Shown here: positions 27,801-36,374 of the stretch, in pieces
How the letters are laid out: every line of letters starts with the position of its first letter
Position numbering within the stretch: position 1 is the first letter of the stretch
NCBI RefSeq assembly: GCF_030285625.1
Contig: NZ_CP127294.1
Location: forward strand, 692,001 to 756,000
DNA: 64,000 nucleotides
Direction of reading: 5' to 3'
Origin: Amycolatopsis sp. 2-15
GTDB taxonomy: Bacteria; Actinomycetota; Actinomycetes; Mycobacteriales; Pseudonocardiaceae
The notes under the pieces: generated by a model
The model's input: only the letters and a program-made list of their open reading frames with translations
What the model was told of the DNA's origin: nothing
Database searches by the model: none
Translations under genes and position numbers: made by a program

Positions 27801-27962
27801 TACCGCGTGCAGCGCCCGCTCGAGACGCTCGCCGGCGTCGCGATCCCGTGGTTCAACCAGCCCGGCGGGGGTTCGGCGTACCTGCTGCCCGCCTCGATCG
27901 AGGAACTGCTGGCCGAAGGCGACCTGCTCGAACTGGAGCCGGGCGAACCGCCGATCGACTGA
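24801..27962 (+). CDS. TNT-domain (NAD+ glycohydrolase toxin-like) protein with YezG-like N-terminus
   Basis: A 1,053-residue protein with several parts. Residues about 11-110 resemble the YezG/DUF600 immunity family ([20 protein letters not shown], then [11 protein letters not shown] and TWFNARYQL). Residues about 150-272 form an unnamed domain ending [20 protein letters not shown]. Residues 275-680 are Pro/Gln/Glu-rich and disordered, with five copies of an [10 protein letters not shown] repeat near 418-533. A small domain near 682-757 reads [18 protein letters not shown]. Residues about 945-1053 are a TNT domain ([41 protein letters not shown]). TNT domains hydrolyse NAD+. There is no signal peptide. 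GTG 24801 is chosen; ATG 24759 is possible. Confidence 0.88.
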   Translation: MAQPTTQLNATEQDTLVKQIGLALLRAAPRDWRKVTVEYRAVGRYHELTGEIRTEDGTGQEWVATHDIATLFGRLRAGMYRDGRGTWFNARYQLDHPSSYNLEYNREEPTWHLAPPPQAYQDELRMFPRTEENVPEWLIRRLSGLGPEQPGPHFRIARIFDTIGPAGRPVINRPDLDVAEQDRLLDYLDHAPVVVQDRGYDIDRLAQTPEATVPVAFHSDGQWIWPAAVNFYLRQYGVSPEPDLVEHIRSNGFQLPQVDDGALQGAAAYLTRGSQQQRPGPPPQQQQPQQQPMPPAPPAAQAPQAPAPEAAAPAPVDVPLAVHTPPAEPDAPAEPPFEQVFDGPGPQHEDGPGFENEQYQDERYDEFGDRFAGEDHFEDQQHADFETAHDQAPSGAGSNAGAVPNGAGADNPTPVAERTAMYAPVDPNTAPPAHEEQQRTAMYAPVDPSAAPPQQHDEQRTALYAPVDPNSAPPEEDAEQTALYAPVDAVGAEQPLEEEPVLFTHTDEPSRHEEPAEQHTALYAPADRGAEQYEDTEQYENAEPFEDAQSFEGGQPLENTQTFENSQSFENGQHFEAGQYDQAGQYQDEQYEDDEHYEEQPYGESQYGDQPRDSGGPAGREPDFDSGPPTTMITPDEGVPGVLPVPELPMAPRAGVRPEPAAARQAPQRQPQQPPRRPRRELPAEPALAKLQTRLDELDVPDAAYQLGTPTERGWTVEQVDEGWRVGWYDGELINPAVFGDSDDAAAFMLGKVLLHPDGHEPAEEQPPAPPAEPVAEAPKPPVVATLSPEVATGSFPVRPREAVPPQEQTAFTSAEELLGDEPEAEEPPQRQVPPPPQPPTQVTPPVQPLQRREPPMPPAPPVGGGLGLPTGPGVPPGAPVGGPGGPGGPGGLGLGGPTGPGGPGGPGAPVAPPRREEPGRANGAPRAASGGGGNNQWPIGPLSGEPPLTLFRGKEMRELPAGSELDRFGGPNGNLTYAAGTPFEERSLVPEWVNRPYHVYRVQRPLETLAGVAIPWFNQPGGGSAYLLPASIEELLAEGDLLELEPGEPPID

Positions 27963-27973
27963 GTTGCTTGCCG

Positions 27974-28005
27974 AAGGGGGCGGGGCCTGCGGGTCCCGCC
28001 CCCTT
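27974..28005 (+). terminator. Terminator after the TNT-domain gene
   Basis: The stem AAGGGGGCGGG/CCCGCCCCCTT (27974-27984 with 27995-28005) starts 12 bases after the stop and is followed by a further T. Confidence 0.82.
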
Positions 28006-28150
28006 TCTCACGTGCCGCGGGTGCCGGGGTGCTTAACGCCGACCGGGAAGTACTCGGGATCGCCGGCCGGCCGCAGGACAACCTCGTCGTCGGGCTGCAC
28101 ACGACCATCATGTGCCGGTGCGCGGGCAGGCGGCCGGTTCGTGACCGGTT

Positions 28151-28738
28151 TTACTTGACGATGAGGCCGTGGGCGGCGGCGAACCCGATGGCCGTCTCGA
28201 CGTCGACGTAGGCGCCGCGCAGGTCGGCCTGCACGAGGGCGTTGGCGTCGAGCCGGGTGCCGCGCAGGTCGGCACCGGGGAGCTTGGCGCCGAGGAGGCG
28301 GGCGCCGGTGAGGTCGGAGTCGCGCAGGTCGGAGCCGGTCAGGTCGGCCTCGGTGAGGTTGACCTCGCGCATGCGCAGGCCGGACAGGTGCAGCTTGCGC
28401 AGCCGGCCGCGGGCGAGTGAGGCCAGCGACAGGTCGCACTCCGTGAGCGCGATGCCGAGGAACCGGCAGTCCACAAAGGACGAACCGAGCAGCGAGCACG
28501 ACGACCACCGGCTGTCGGCGAGCACCGCGCGGTCGAACGTGCAGCTGCGGAAGGCCGACGCGTCGTGGCGCGAGCCGGCGAGGTCGGCCTTGGTGAAGTC
28601 GCAGTTGTCGAACGTGCAGCCGCGCGTGCGCAGGTCACGCAGGTCGGCCTCGGTGAAGTCGCAGCCCGTGAACTGGCGCTTTTCCCACCACTGCCCGGAA
28701 AGTACGGCGTCGCGGTAGTCCTCACCGGTCTCGATCAC
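28151..28738 (-). CDS. Pentapeptide repeat protein, MfpA/Qnr-like
   Basis: A 195-residue protein built from A(D/N)LXX-type pentapeptides forming a right-handed quadrilateral beta-helix, for example CDFTEADLRDLRTRGCTFDN, SFVDCRFLGIALTECDLSLA and EADLTGSDLRDSDLTGARL. A break near residues 105-125 (LARGRLRKLHLSGLRMREV) separates two coils. Family relatives such as MfpA mimic DNA and bind gyrase, protecting it from fluoroquinolones. Many pentapeptide proteins have other roles, so this is a possibility only. The GTG start lies 65 bases after dnaE2 on the same strand. Confidence 0.85.
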   Translation of the reverse strand: MIETGEDYRDAVLSGQWWEKRQFTGCDFTEADLRDLRTRGCTFDNCDFTKADLAGSRHDASAFRSCTFDRAVLADSRWSSCSLLGSSFVDCRFLGIALTECDLSLASLARGRLRKLHLSGLRMREVNLTEADLTGSDLRDSDLTGARLLGAKLPGADLRGTRLDANALVQADLRGAYVDVETAIGFAAAHGLIVK

Positions 28739-28803
28739 CTCGACAGGATGTCACACGGCTTCAGCGGGCCTGGCGCATGGCGTCCGCGCCGGGCCCGCGG
28801 CGG

Positions 28804-31800
28804 TCACCGGAAGTCCCGCGACTTCGCCCTGATCCGCAGGGGCAGGGGCTCCAGCTTCTGAGCCCGCACGCTCGCCACGCCGTCGGCCTTTTCGACGACG
28901 CCGCGGACCAGCAGAGCGGTGCTGGAGCGCGCGACGCGGTGGAAGCGTTGCCAGAGGCCGAGGGTGCAGACGACGTTGACCATGCCCGTCTCGTCTTCGA
29001 GGTTGATGAAGGTGACGCCGCCGGCGGTGGCGGGGCGCTGGCGGTGCGTGACGGCACCGCCGACGAGGACGCGGGCGCCGTCGGGCTGGTCGAGCAGGCG
29101 GGCGGCTGGGACGACGCCCAGGGTGTCGAGGTGGTCGCGCACGAACTCCGTCGGGTAGCTGTCCGGCGAGAGGCCCGTGGCCCAAACGTCGGCGGCGGCG
29201 AGGTCGAGCTCGTCCATGCCCGGCAGAGTCGGGGCGTCGACGCCGGGCGCCGTGCCGGGCAGCTTCTCCGGGCGGTCCTGCGCGACGGCGCCCGCGGACC
29301 ACAGGGCCTGCCGGCGGTCGCCGCCGAAGCAGCTGAAGGCGCCGGCGGTGGCGAGGGCCTCCAGCTGCGGCGCGGTGAGCCGCACGCGGCGGGCGAGGTC
29401 GGACATGCTCGCGAACTCCCCGTGTGACCGCTCGGCCACGATCTTCTCCGCCAACTCGTCGCCGATCAGCCGCACGGTGCCGAGGCCACCGCGGACCGCG
29501 TGAAGTTTTCCGTTGTCCGGCAACGGTTCCAGCGTCGCGTGTGCCACGCTGCGGTTGATGTCGGGGCCGAGCACCGTGACGCCGTGGCGCCGCGCGTCGG
29601 CCACCAAAGACTGCGGTGAGTAGAACCCCATCGGCTGCGCGCGCAGCAGCCCCGCGCAGAACGCGTCCGGGTGGTAGTACTTGAAATACGCGCTCGCGAA
29701 CACCAGGTACGCGAAGCTCAGCGCGTGGCTCTCCGGGAAGCCGAAGTTCGCGAACGCCTTGAGCTTCAGGAAGATCTTCTCCGCGAGCTCCAGCTCCAGA
29801 CCGTTGGCGGTGGCGCCGTCGAGGAACCGCCGGCGCAGCAGCTCCATCTTCCGCTCGGAGCGCTTGGACCCCATCGCGTGGCGCAGCTGGTCGGCCTCCG
29901 CCGCGGTGAAGTTCGCGACGTCGAGCGCGATCTGCATCAGCTGCTCCTGGAACAGCGGCACGCCTTTGGTCTTGTGCAACGCGTTCTTCAGCAGCGGGTG
30001 GTCGTACTCCCACTCCTCGCGCTTCTGCTTGCGCCGGATGTACGGGTGCACGGAGCCGCCCTGGATCGGCCCGGGACGGATGAGCGCGACCTCCACGGCC
30101 AGGTCGTAGAACTCCTCCGGCCGCAGCCGCGGCAGCGTGGCCAGCTGCGCGCGGCTCTCCACCTGGAACACGCCGATCGCGTCGGCGCGGCAGAGCATCC
30201 GGTAGATGTTCTGGTCCTTCAGATCCAGGTCGGCCAGGTCGATCTTCTCGTGCTTGTACTCCTCGACGAGGTCGAGCATGTAGTGCAGCGCCGACAACAT
30301 GCCCAGGCCCAGCAGGTCGAACTTCACCAGCCCGGCCGCGGCGCAGTCCTCCTTCTCCCACTGCACCACGCTGCGGTTCTCCATCCGCGCCCACTCCACG
30401 GGCACGACCTGGCTCACCGGCTCCTGGCAGATCACCATGCCGCCGGAGTGGATCCCGAGGTGGCGTGGAAAGTCCTCGAGCGCGAACGCGAGCTGCACGA
30501 CGTCGTCGGGGATGTCGTGGTCGTGGTCCTTTTCGGTGCTGCGCAGCGCTCCCCAGCGGTCGATCTGCTTGCTCCACGCATCCTGCTGGCCGGGTGAGTA
30601 GCCGAGCGCGCGGGCGGCGTCGCGGATCGCGGAGCGGGCGCGGTAGGTGATCACGTTGGCGACCTGTGCGGTGTTGAGGCGGCCGTGTTTGGCGAAGACG
30701 TACTGGATGGCCTCTTCGCGGCGGTCGGACTCGATGTCGAGGTCGATGTCGGGGTAACCGTCGCGGTCGGGGGCGAGGAAGCGTTCGAAGAGCAGCTTGT
30801 ACTTCACCGGGTCGACCTTGGTGATGCCCAGCGCGTAGCAGACGGCGGAGTTGGCGGCCGAGCCCCGGCCCTGGCAGAGGATGGTGTTGTCGCGGCAGAA
30901 GCGCACGATGTCCCAGACGATCAGGAAGTAACCGGGGAAGCCCAGGTCTTCGATGATCTTCAGCTCGTGCTCGATCTGGGCGTACCCGGCGGTTTCGTCT
31001 TCCTTGCCGAGGTATCGCTCTGCGGCGCCCTTCATCGTGAGCTCGCGCAGATATGTCGTCTCGGTGTGGCCCTCGGGCACGTCGAACGGTGGCAGCTCGG
31101 GCGCGAGGAGTTCCAGCTTGAACGAGCATTCCACGCCCAGCAGCGCCGAGCGCTGCACTGCGCCGGGGTAACGCCGGAAACGCTCGGCCATTTCCGTGCC
31201 GGAACGCAGGAAGGCGGCGCCGTCGCTGGGCAGCCAGCCTTCGAGGTCGTCGATGCTGCGGCGCGCGCGGATCGCGGCGACGGCGTCGGCGAGGCGGCCG
31301 CGTTCGGGGCGGGCGTAGTGCGCGGCGGTGGTGGCGACGGTGGGCAGGCCGAAGTCGTTCGCCAGGTCGGCGAGGAGGTCGTTGTGGGTGCTGTCGAGGG
31401 GCTGGCCGTGGTCGAAGAGCTCGACGTAGACGTTGTCGCGGCCGAAGAGCTCCACCAGTTTTCTCAGCTGCGTGGCCGCGGCGGCCGGGCCTTCGCTCAG
31501 CAGCGCTTGCCGGACGGAGCCCTTGCGGCAGCCGGTGAGCACGGCGCACTGGCCGGTGACTTCCTCGGCGACGGCGCGCAGATCGTAGACGGGACGGCCC
31601 TTTTCGGCCTGCTCCCGGTCCGGGGTGTCGTCACCACGCAGCTGGCCGGCGGTGATGGCGCGGCAGAGGCTGCGGTAGCCGTCGTCGCCGCGCGCGAGCA
31701 GGAGCAGGTGCTCGCCTTCGGGGTCGGCGACGCCGTTCTGCGGGGCGGAGAGGCCGAAGCTCAGCTCGGTGCCGAAGACTGTGGCGACGCCCAGCTCCTT

Positions 31801-32139
31801 CGCGGCTTCGGCGAAGCGGACGACGCCGTACATGCCGTCGTGGTCGGTGAGCGCGATGGCGTCGAGGCCGAGCCGCGCGGCCTCCTCCACGAGCTCCTCG
31901 GGGTGGCTGGCGCCGTCGAGGAAGCTGAAGTTGGAGTGGCAGTGCAGCTCGGCGTAGGGCACGCGCGGCCCGGACTCCACCTCGCTACGCGGCGGCGGCA
32001 CGTCGGCGGGGCGGCGGTAGACGTCGCGCTTTCGGCCCCACGCCGGGCTGTCGCCGTGGTCGCCGGGCGGCACGCCACCGTCGCCGGACAGGGCTCGCGC
32101 GAGGTCCTGCCAGGGCACGGGCGGGTTGTTCCAGCCCAT
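28804..32139 (-). CDS. dnaE2: Error-prone DNA polymerase, C-family
   Basis: An 1,111-residue translesion polymerase working with ImuA' and ImuB in damage-induced mutagenesis. The N-terminal PHP domain is at about 60-130 (ELHCHSNFSFLDGASHPEEL). The catalytic Asp motif is in DGYPDIDLDIESDRREEAI, and the finger and OB-fold regions follow, with a C-terminal VLVGGAVTHRQRPATAGGVTF. It is shorter than replicative DnaE1, as usual for DnaE2. Its ATG directly follows the TAG of a 27-codon ORF, so translation is coupled to the operon upstream. Confidence 0.96.
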   Translation of the reverse strand: MGWNNPPVPWQDLARALSGDGGVPPGDHGDSPAWGRKRDVYRRPADVPPPRSEVESGPRVPYAELHCHSNFSFLDGASHPEELVEEAARLGLDAIALTDHDGMYGVVRFAEAAKELGVATVFGTELSFGLSAPQNGVADPEGEHLLLLARGDDGYRSLCRAITAGQLRGDDTPDREQAEKGRPVYDLRAVAEEVTGQCAVLTGCRKGSVRQALLSEGPAAAATQLRKLVELFGRDNVYVELFDHGQPLDSTHNDLLADLANDFGLPTVATTAAHYARPERGRLADAVAAIRARRSIDDLEGWLPSDGAAFLRSGTEMAERFRRYPGAVQRSALLGVECSFKLELLAPELPPFDVPEGHTETTYLRELTMKGAAERYLGKEDETAGYAQIEHELKIIEDLGFPGYFLIVWDIVRFCRDNTILCQGRGSAANSAVCYALGITKVDPVKYKLLFERFLAPDRDGYPDIDLDIESDRREEAIQYVFAKHGRLNTAQVANVITYRARSAIRDAARALGYSPGQQDAWSKQIDRWGALRSTEKDHDHDIPDDVVQLAFALEDFPRHLGIHSGGMVICQEPVSQVVPVEWARMENRSVVQWEKEDCAAAGLVKFDLLGLGMLSALHYMLDLVEEYKHEKIDLADLDLKDQNIYRMLCRADAIGVFQVESRAQLATLPRLRPEEFYDLAVEVALIRPGPIQGGSVHPYIRRKQKREEWEYDHPLLKNALHKTKGVPLFQEQLMQIALDVANFTAAEADQLRHAMGSKRSERKMELLRRRFLDGATANGLELELAEKIFLKLKAFANFGFPESHALSFAYLVFASAYFKYYHPDAFCAGLLRAQPMGFYSPQSLVADARRHGVTVLGPDINRSVAHATLEPLPDNGKLHAVRGGLGTVRLIGDELAEKIVAERSHGEFASMSDLARRVRLTAPQLEALATAGAFSCFGGDRRQALWSAGAVAQDRPEKLPGTAPGVDAPTLPGMDELDLAAADVWATGLSPDSYPTEFVRDHLDTLGVVPAARLLDQPDGARVLVGGAVTHRQRPATAGGVTFINLEDETGMVNVVCTLGLWQRFHRVARSSTALLVRGVVEKADGVASVRAQKLEPLPLRIRAKSRDFR

Positions 32140-32223
32140 CTAGTCGTTTTCGGGGGAACTGCGGGGCCCCGGGATGAGCGGGGGTTCGCGGCGCACGTAG
32201 GTGGTTTCGGTTTCGTCGTCCAT
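32140..32223 (-). CDS. 27-residue ORF locked between imuB and dnaE2
   Basis: The ATG shares a base with the imuB stop (TGATG) and the TAG is directly followed by the dnaE2 ATG, so the ORF fills the gap exactly. The product starts MDDETETTYVRREPPLIPGP and is acidic, Pro-rich and probably unstructured. No family is recognised. It could be a true micropeptide, a coupling device that delivers ribosomes to dnaE2, or a chance frame. The precise fit argues for at least translation. Confidence 0.5.
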   Translation of the reverse strand: MDDETETTYVRREPPLIPGPRSSPEND

Positions 32224-33839
32224 CAGTCGTAGATCCCTTCCACTGTCCACACAGGATTTTCGGTGCCGGAGCACAGGACGAGCACGGCTTCGTCGGCGTT
32301 GTCTTGTCCGGCGGCGGCCAGGAGCAGCTGCAGGCGGGCCTGTTGCGGCGTGGCCGCGCGACGGCTGGCCGCGACGGGCCACGGGCCGGCCCAGTCGAGG
32401 ACCGTCCGCGGCGGGCCGCCCGTCACGCTCAGCCGGCACGGCGGCGCCGTGAGCTGCTTGCGGCTGGTGATGCCCACGGGCACGCCCTGCTCGTCGACGA
32501 TCCGCACCGGCACGGGTTGTTCGAGCACCGTCGCGGGTGACGGCGCCGGCAGGCGGCCCGGCCACGTGGCGTCCGGTGGCGAGACGGGCTCGCGCGGGTC
32601 GCCCCACGGGATGAGGCGGACGCGGCCGGCGGGGTCGCGGCCGCCGTCGAGGATCGGGGTGACGACGCCTTCGGGGCCGAGCAGGCCCTGCACGCGCACG
32701 AAGGCGCGGGCGGCGCGTTCGGTGGTGAGCTCATCGTCCTCGCTACGGTTACCGCCGTGCCAGAGGCCGAGCTGCAGGGACTTGCCCTCGACCGTTTCCT
32801 CCGGCTCCAGCCGCAGTCGCGCGACGCCCGAGGTGGGCCGCTTGCCTTTCAGCCAGCCCTCGAACTGCCAGCGCACGCGGTCGGCGACCCCTTGGGGGGT
32901 CAGGGGTTCCGCGCAGCGCCAGACACGGCCGAGCTGCTCGCCGCCCTCGGTGGTGGCGTAGATGCCGAGGCGCGTGCACGCCAGGCCGCGGTCGGCGAGG
33001 GCCGCGTGGAACCGCGCGCCGAGGTTCTTGGCGAGGAACGCCGCGACGTCGATGCGCTCCAGCACCGGGTCGAACTCCTCGGTGAGCGTGAGGTCGGCCG
33101 GCGGTTTGCGGCGCAGCGGAGGGCGCTCCGACAGCCCGCGCGCCAGGCGGTGGGCGAGCACACCGTCGAGGGCGAAGCGGGACATCACGTCGCGCTCGGT
33201 CAGCTCCGCGAACGCCCCGAGTGTCTTGAGGCCCAGGCGCGTGAGCAGGTCGACGAGCTCCTTGCGCTCGACGTCGGGCTGGTCCAGCTCGGTGACCCGC
33301 AGGGGCGCGAGGAATCGCGCGGTTTCCCCAGGCGACACGAACTCACCGTGCCGGGCCGCGATCGTGGCCCCGAACAGCCCCTCCGCCACCCCGACCTGGC
33401 ATTCGACGCCCGCCACCGCGGCCACCTGGTCCAGCAGCTTCTCCGCGAGCGGGTGCTCGCCGCCGAAGTAGCCCGCCGCACCCGCCACGGGCACCGCGAT
33501 CAGCCCCGGCCGCACCACCTCCAGCCCGACGACCAGCTCCTCCACGGCGCGCGCGACGTTCTCGAACAGCCGCGCGTCCCGCCCGTCGTCCACGCCGAAC
33601 ACGCCCAGCTCGGGACACTTCGACTCCGCCTCCCGCCGCCGCATCCCCCTCCGCACGCCGTTCTTGCGCGCCACCGCGGTACACGCCACGACCCGGTTGG
33701 CGAGGAACACCGCGGCCGGCTTGGTGAGCGGCGCGCCGGCCGCGGCCACCGCCGCGACGGCGGGCCAGTCGGGGCACCAGAGGACGAGCATCCGGGTGGG
33801 GAGGCCCGTGGTTCTGGGGGGTTCGTGGGTGATGGTCAT
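32223..33839 (-). CDS. imuB: ImuB, catalytically inactive Y-family polymerase homologue
   Basis: A 538-residue mutasome hub that links DnaE2 to the sliding clamp and ImuA'. The Y-family fold is visible ([64 protein letters not shown]). The SIDE-type acidic motif of active Y-polymerases is replaced by GLIAVPVAGAAGYFGGE, as expected for ImuB. The ATG overlaps the stop of the preceding 96-residue ORF (ATGA). An internal ATG at 33791 is an alternative start. Confidence 0.93.
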   Translation of the reverse strand: MTITHEPPRTTGLPTRMLVLWCPDWPAVAAVAAAGAPLTKPAAVFLANRVVACTAVARKNGVRRGMRRREAESKCPELGVFGVDDGRDARLFENVARAVEELVVGLEVVRPGLIAVPVAGAAGYFGGEHPLAEKLLDQVAAVAGVECQVGVAEGLFGATIAARHGEFVSPGETARFLAPLRVTELDQPDVERKELVDLLTRLGLKTLGAFAELTERDVMSRFALDGVLAHRLARGLSERPPLRRKPPADLTLTEEFDPVLERIDVAAFLAKNLGARFHAALADRGLACTRLGIYATTEGGEQLGRVWRCAEPLTPQGVADRVRWQFEGWLKGKRPTSGVARLRLEPEETVEGKSLQLGLWHGGNRSEDDELTTERAARAFVRVQGLLGPEGVVTPILDGGRDPAGRVRLIPWGDPREPVSPPDATWPGRLPAPSPATVLEQPVPVRIVDEQGVPVGITSRKQLTAPPCRLSVTGGPPRTVLDWAGPWPVAASRRAATPQQARLQLLLAAAGQDNADEAVLVLCSGTENPVWTVEGIYD

Positions 33840-34126
33840 CCGGCCGCCTCGGGGTGTCTGATGTGGACGGAAGTCACGCGAGTCCCGCGGCTCTGCGCCG
33901 GACCTGCTGCAGTGGACCACGCTTCGAATCCGCACGGCCCGGCTCCCGCGGTCACCCGAGCGGCGCCACGCGACCCGGGCGCACGCCGGCGCCGCACAGT
34001 CGACCCACGCGGCACACCGGCGAGCGCGAAACTCGCGCAGACGGTCATCTCCAGCTCGGCGCCACGGCCGTTGCCGACCTTCTCAGGACCATCCCGCGTG
34101 AAGTCCGGAGCGAAGGCGGCGGTCAT
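33836..34126 (-). CDS. 96-residue ORF coupled between imuA' and imuB
   Basis: The ATG overlaps the imuA' stop and the TGA overlaps the imuB start, both by ATGA. The product begins MTAAFAPDFTRDGPEKVGNG and is Gly/Ala/Arg-rich with a basic middle (RGSTVRRRRAPGSRG), two Cys and no recognised domain. Third codon positions are mostly G or C, in keeping with coding sequence. I do not know a homologue. Double overlap with both neighbours is the main support. Confidence 0.5.
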   Translation of the reverse strand: MTAAFAPDFTRDGPEKVGNGRGAELEMTVCASFALAGVPRGSTVRRRRAPGSRGAARVTAGAGPCGFEAWSTAAGPAQSRGTRVTSVHIRHPEAAG

Positions 34127-34845
34127 CCCACGGCCTCCTCGTCGAGACGCTGCAGCGGGAGACCCACCGGCATCGCGAGCGGCTCCACCGGAAGCGCCCG
34201 GCCGTCGGGACCGGGCAGCGCGACGGAAACCGAGCGGGGCCGGGCAGCGGAACCCCGCCCGCGCGCGTGCACCTCGGCGGGCCGGGAGCGCAGGAACCCC
34301 GCCCCGGAGCCGAGAAACCCCGTCCACTCGTCCGGGACGCAGTGGAGTTCCACGTCGGCCGCGGGCCAGGGGCCAAGGGTGAGCAGGACGGTGCCGCGAT
34401 GGCGGGCGCGGGCGGAGAGGCGCCGCGCGACCGCGGGGCGGACGGAGCGGGGCTCGGTGACCACGAGGTCGACACCGTCGAGGAGTGCGGCGACCACTGC
34501 CGGGTACTCGGCGCCCGGGCGCGGCACGAGAGCGAGGCGCGACACCTCGACGCCGTGTTCCGCCGCCGCGGCGATGCCCAGGGAGGGCACGCCGACCACC
34601 GCCGCCCACGACCCGGCGGCGGTGGCCTCGGCGAGCAGGGCGAGGAGCAGCGACGGGGAGCGGTGGACCGCCACGGTGCTCCCGCGCCGGAGCCCCGCGT
34701 CGGGCAGCAGACCGGCCAATGCCGGGGACACCGGGAGCACCCTTCCCGTCGCCCTGGCATGCTCGGCCTGCTCCGCGACCCGGCTCGCCGTGCTCACGCC
34801 GGGCAGCGCAGCGAGCCGAGCCACCGGCTCCACCACTGCCGTCAC
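34123..34845 (-). CDS. imuA': ImuA'-like RecA-fold accessory protein
   Basis: A 240-residue protein at the head of the mutasome operon. It has a degenerate RecA-like core (RVLPVSPALAGLLPDAGLRRGSTVAV in place of a Walker A, then LLLALLAEATAAGSWAAVVG and LVVTEPRSVRPAVARRLSARAR). In mycobacteria ImuA' acts with ImuB and DnaE2. GTG 34845 is chosen because GGAGGGGAGGGG lies just upstream. The frame is open to 34986, across the SOS box. Confidence 0.85.
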   Translation of the reverse strand: MTAVVEPVARLAALPGVSTASRVAEQAEHARATGRVLPVSPALAGLLPDAGLRRGSTVAVHRSPSLLLALLAEATAAGSWAAVVGVPSLGIAAAAEHGVEVSRLALVPRPGAEYPAVVAALLDGVDLVVTEPRSVRPAVARRLSARARHRGTVLLTLGPWPAADVELHCVPDEWTGFLGSGAGFLRSRPAEVHARGRGSAARPRSVSVALPGPDGRALPVEPLAMPVGLPLQRLDEEAVG

Positions 34846-34962
34846 CGCACACCCCTCCCCTCCACGCACACGCCGGCGCCCACCCTCACCGCAGGCCCAG
34901 GCCAGGGCCCCACAGGACGAGCACCGACGCACCGCGGGGAAGGCGGCCCTCGACACCCTGCA

Positions 34963-34978
34963 TCGAACACCTGTTCGA
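34963..34978 (-). promoter_or_regulatory. LexA (SOS) box of the mutasome operon
   Basis: TCGAACACCTGTTCGA matches the actinobacterial SOS consensus TCGAAC-N4-GTTCGA perfectly. The dyad extends to 9-bp arms (34961-34980). It lies about 118 bases upstream of the imuA' start, so the operon probably has a long 5' UTR. Confidence 0.9.
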
Positions 34979-35099
34979 TGCCTCAAGTAGACCGGGATCC
35001 GGCAGCCGTGTCAAGCCGGGCCTGATGTCGAGTTCCTGCCAGCCTCGTCCCCACCGCGGCCGCATTCTCGAAGGGAGATCACAGCGAAGGAGACCCCGA

Positions 35100-36257
35100 G
35101 TGCTACGCCCGTTCCGCAGCGAAACCACCGAAGCACAGCTCATCGATCTGAAAGACCGCCTGGCCCGAACCCGTTTCGCACCCGCGCTGTCCGGGCACGA
35201 CTGGACCCACGGCACACCGCCGGGTTACCTGGCCGAGCTCGTCGACTACTGGCACACCGAATTCGACTGGCCCGCGGCCGAAAACCGGCTCAACGCGCTC
35301 CCCCAATTCGTCGCCGACGTGGGCGGCACCACGCTGCACTTCGTCCACAGCAAGGGAACCGGGCCCCGGCCGTTCCCCTTGCTGTTCTCGCACGGCTGGC
35401 CGGGCTCGTTCTTCGAGGTCACCAAGATCATCGGCCCGCTCACCGACCCCGCGGCACACGGCGGCGACTCGGCCGACGCGTTCGACGTCGTCGCCCCGAG
35501 CCTGCCCGGCTTCGGGTTCTCCCCGCACCCCGGCACACCCGGGATGAACCCGACGACCATCGCGAACCTGTTCGACCGACTCATGACCGACGTCCTCGGC
35601 TATTCGCGCTACGCCGCGCAGGGCGGCGACTTCGGCGCGCAGATCACCAGCCGCCTCGGGCGCGACCACGGCGAGCACCTGACCGGCATCCACCTCAACC
35701 TGATGGGCGCGACGCCGGCGCTCGACGGCACCCCGCTCACCCCCGCCGAAGAGACGTTCCTCGCCCAGGCCGAACACTTCTTCACCGCCGAAGGCGCGTA
35801 CGCCCAGCTCCAGGGCACCAAGCCGGCCACCCTCGCCGCGGGGCTGTCGGACTCTCCCGCCGGGCTGGCCGCGTGGATCGTCGAGAAGTTCCGCGCGTGG
35901 AGCGACTGCGGCGGCGACGTCGAGTCCGTGTTCAGCAAGGACGAACTCCTCACCGACATCACCCTCTATTGGCTGACCGGCACCATCGCCACCTCCGCCC
36001 GCCTCTACTACGAAACCATGCACACCGAAGGCATGCTGGGCCGCAACACCCCCGGTTACGTCGCCACGCCCACCGGCTTCGCCTCCTTCGCCAAGGACAA
36101 CTTCACGCCGCCCGAGGAGTGGGTGCGGCGCGCGTACAACTTGACACGATTCACCCGGTTCGACGACGGTGGTCACTTCGCGGCACTGGAGCGGCCGGAC
36201 GAGCTCGTCACCGAGATCCGCGAGTTCTTCCGCCCGTTGCGCCCACAACCGTCCTAA
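35100..36257 (+). CDS. Epoxide hydrolase (alpha/beta hydrolase with EHN domain)
   Basis: A 385-residue microsomal-type epoxide hydrolase. The N-terminal EHN segment (about 1-105: LIDLKDRLARTRF, LVDYWHTEFDWPAAENRLNA) precedes the hydrolase core. The oxyanion motif is HGWPGS (His98). The nucleophile Asp177 is in GGDFGAQ, and the catalytic His359 is in GGHFAALE. GTG 35100 follows AAGGAG. The substrate is unknown. It is divergent from the mutasome operon and transcribed alone. Confidence 0.93.
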   Translation: MLRPFRSETTEAQLIDLKDRLARTRFAPALSGHDWTHGTPPGYLAELVDYWHTEFDWPAAENRLNALPQFVADVGGTTLHFVHSKGTGPRPFPLLFSHGWPGSFFEVTKIIGPLTDPAAHGGDSADAFDVVAPSLPGFGFSPHPGTPGMNPTTIANLFDRLMTDVLGYSRYAAQGGDFGAQITSRLGRDHGEHLTGIHLNLMGATPALDGTPLTPAEETFLAQAEHFFTAEGAYAQLQGTKPATLAAGLSDSPAGLAAWIVEKFRAWSDCGGDVESVFSKDELLTDITLYWLTGTIATSARLYYETMHTEGMLGRNTPGYVATPTGFASFAKDNFTPPEEWVRRAYNLTRFTRFDDGGHFAALERPDELVTEIREFFRPLRPQPS

Positions 36258-36374
36258 GTAGAGTTTCAGAACCCGAAGCACGACAACCACAACACGCTCC
36301 GCGACCGCGATACACTGGGACTAGCGGGGCCACCGGCCCGCACCACGTCCGAGCGAAGCTGGTGGAGACACAGC

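Noticed and set aside
28008..28100. 30-codon minus-strand ORF (VQPDDEVVLRPAGDPEYFPVG...)
   Set aside because: GC3 bias is strong, but no ribosome site, neighbour coupling or family is seen. It overlaps the edge of the TNT terminator region, so it may be a gene remnant.
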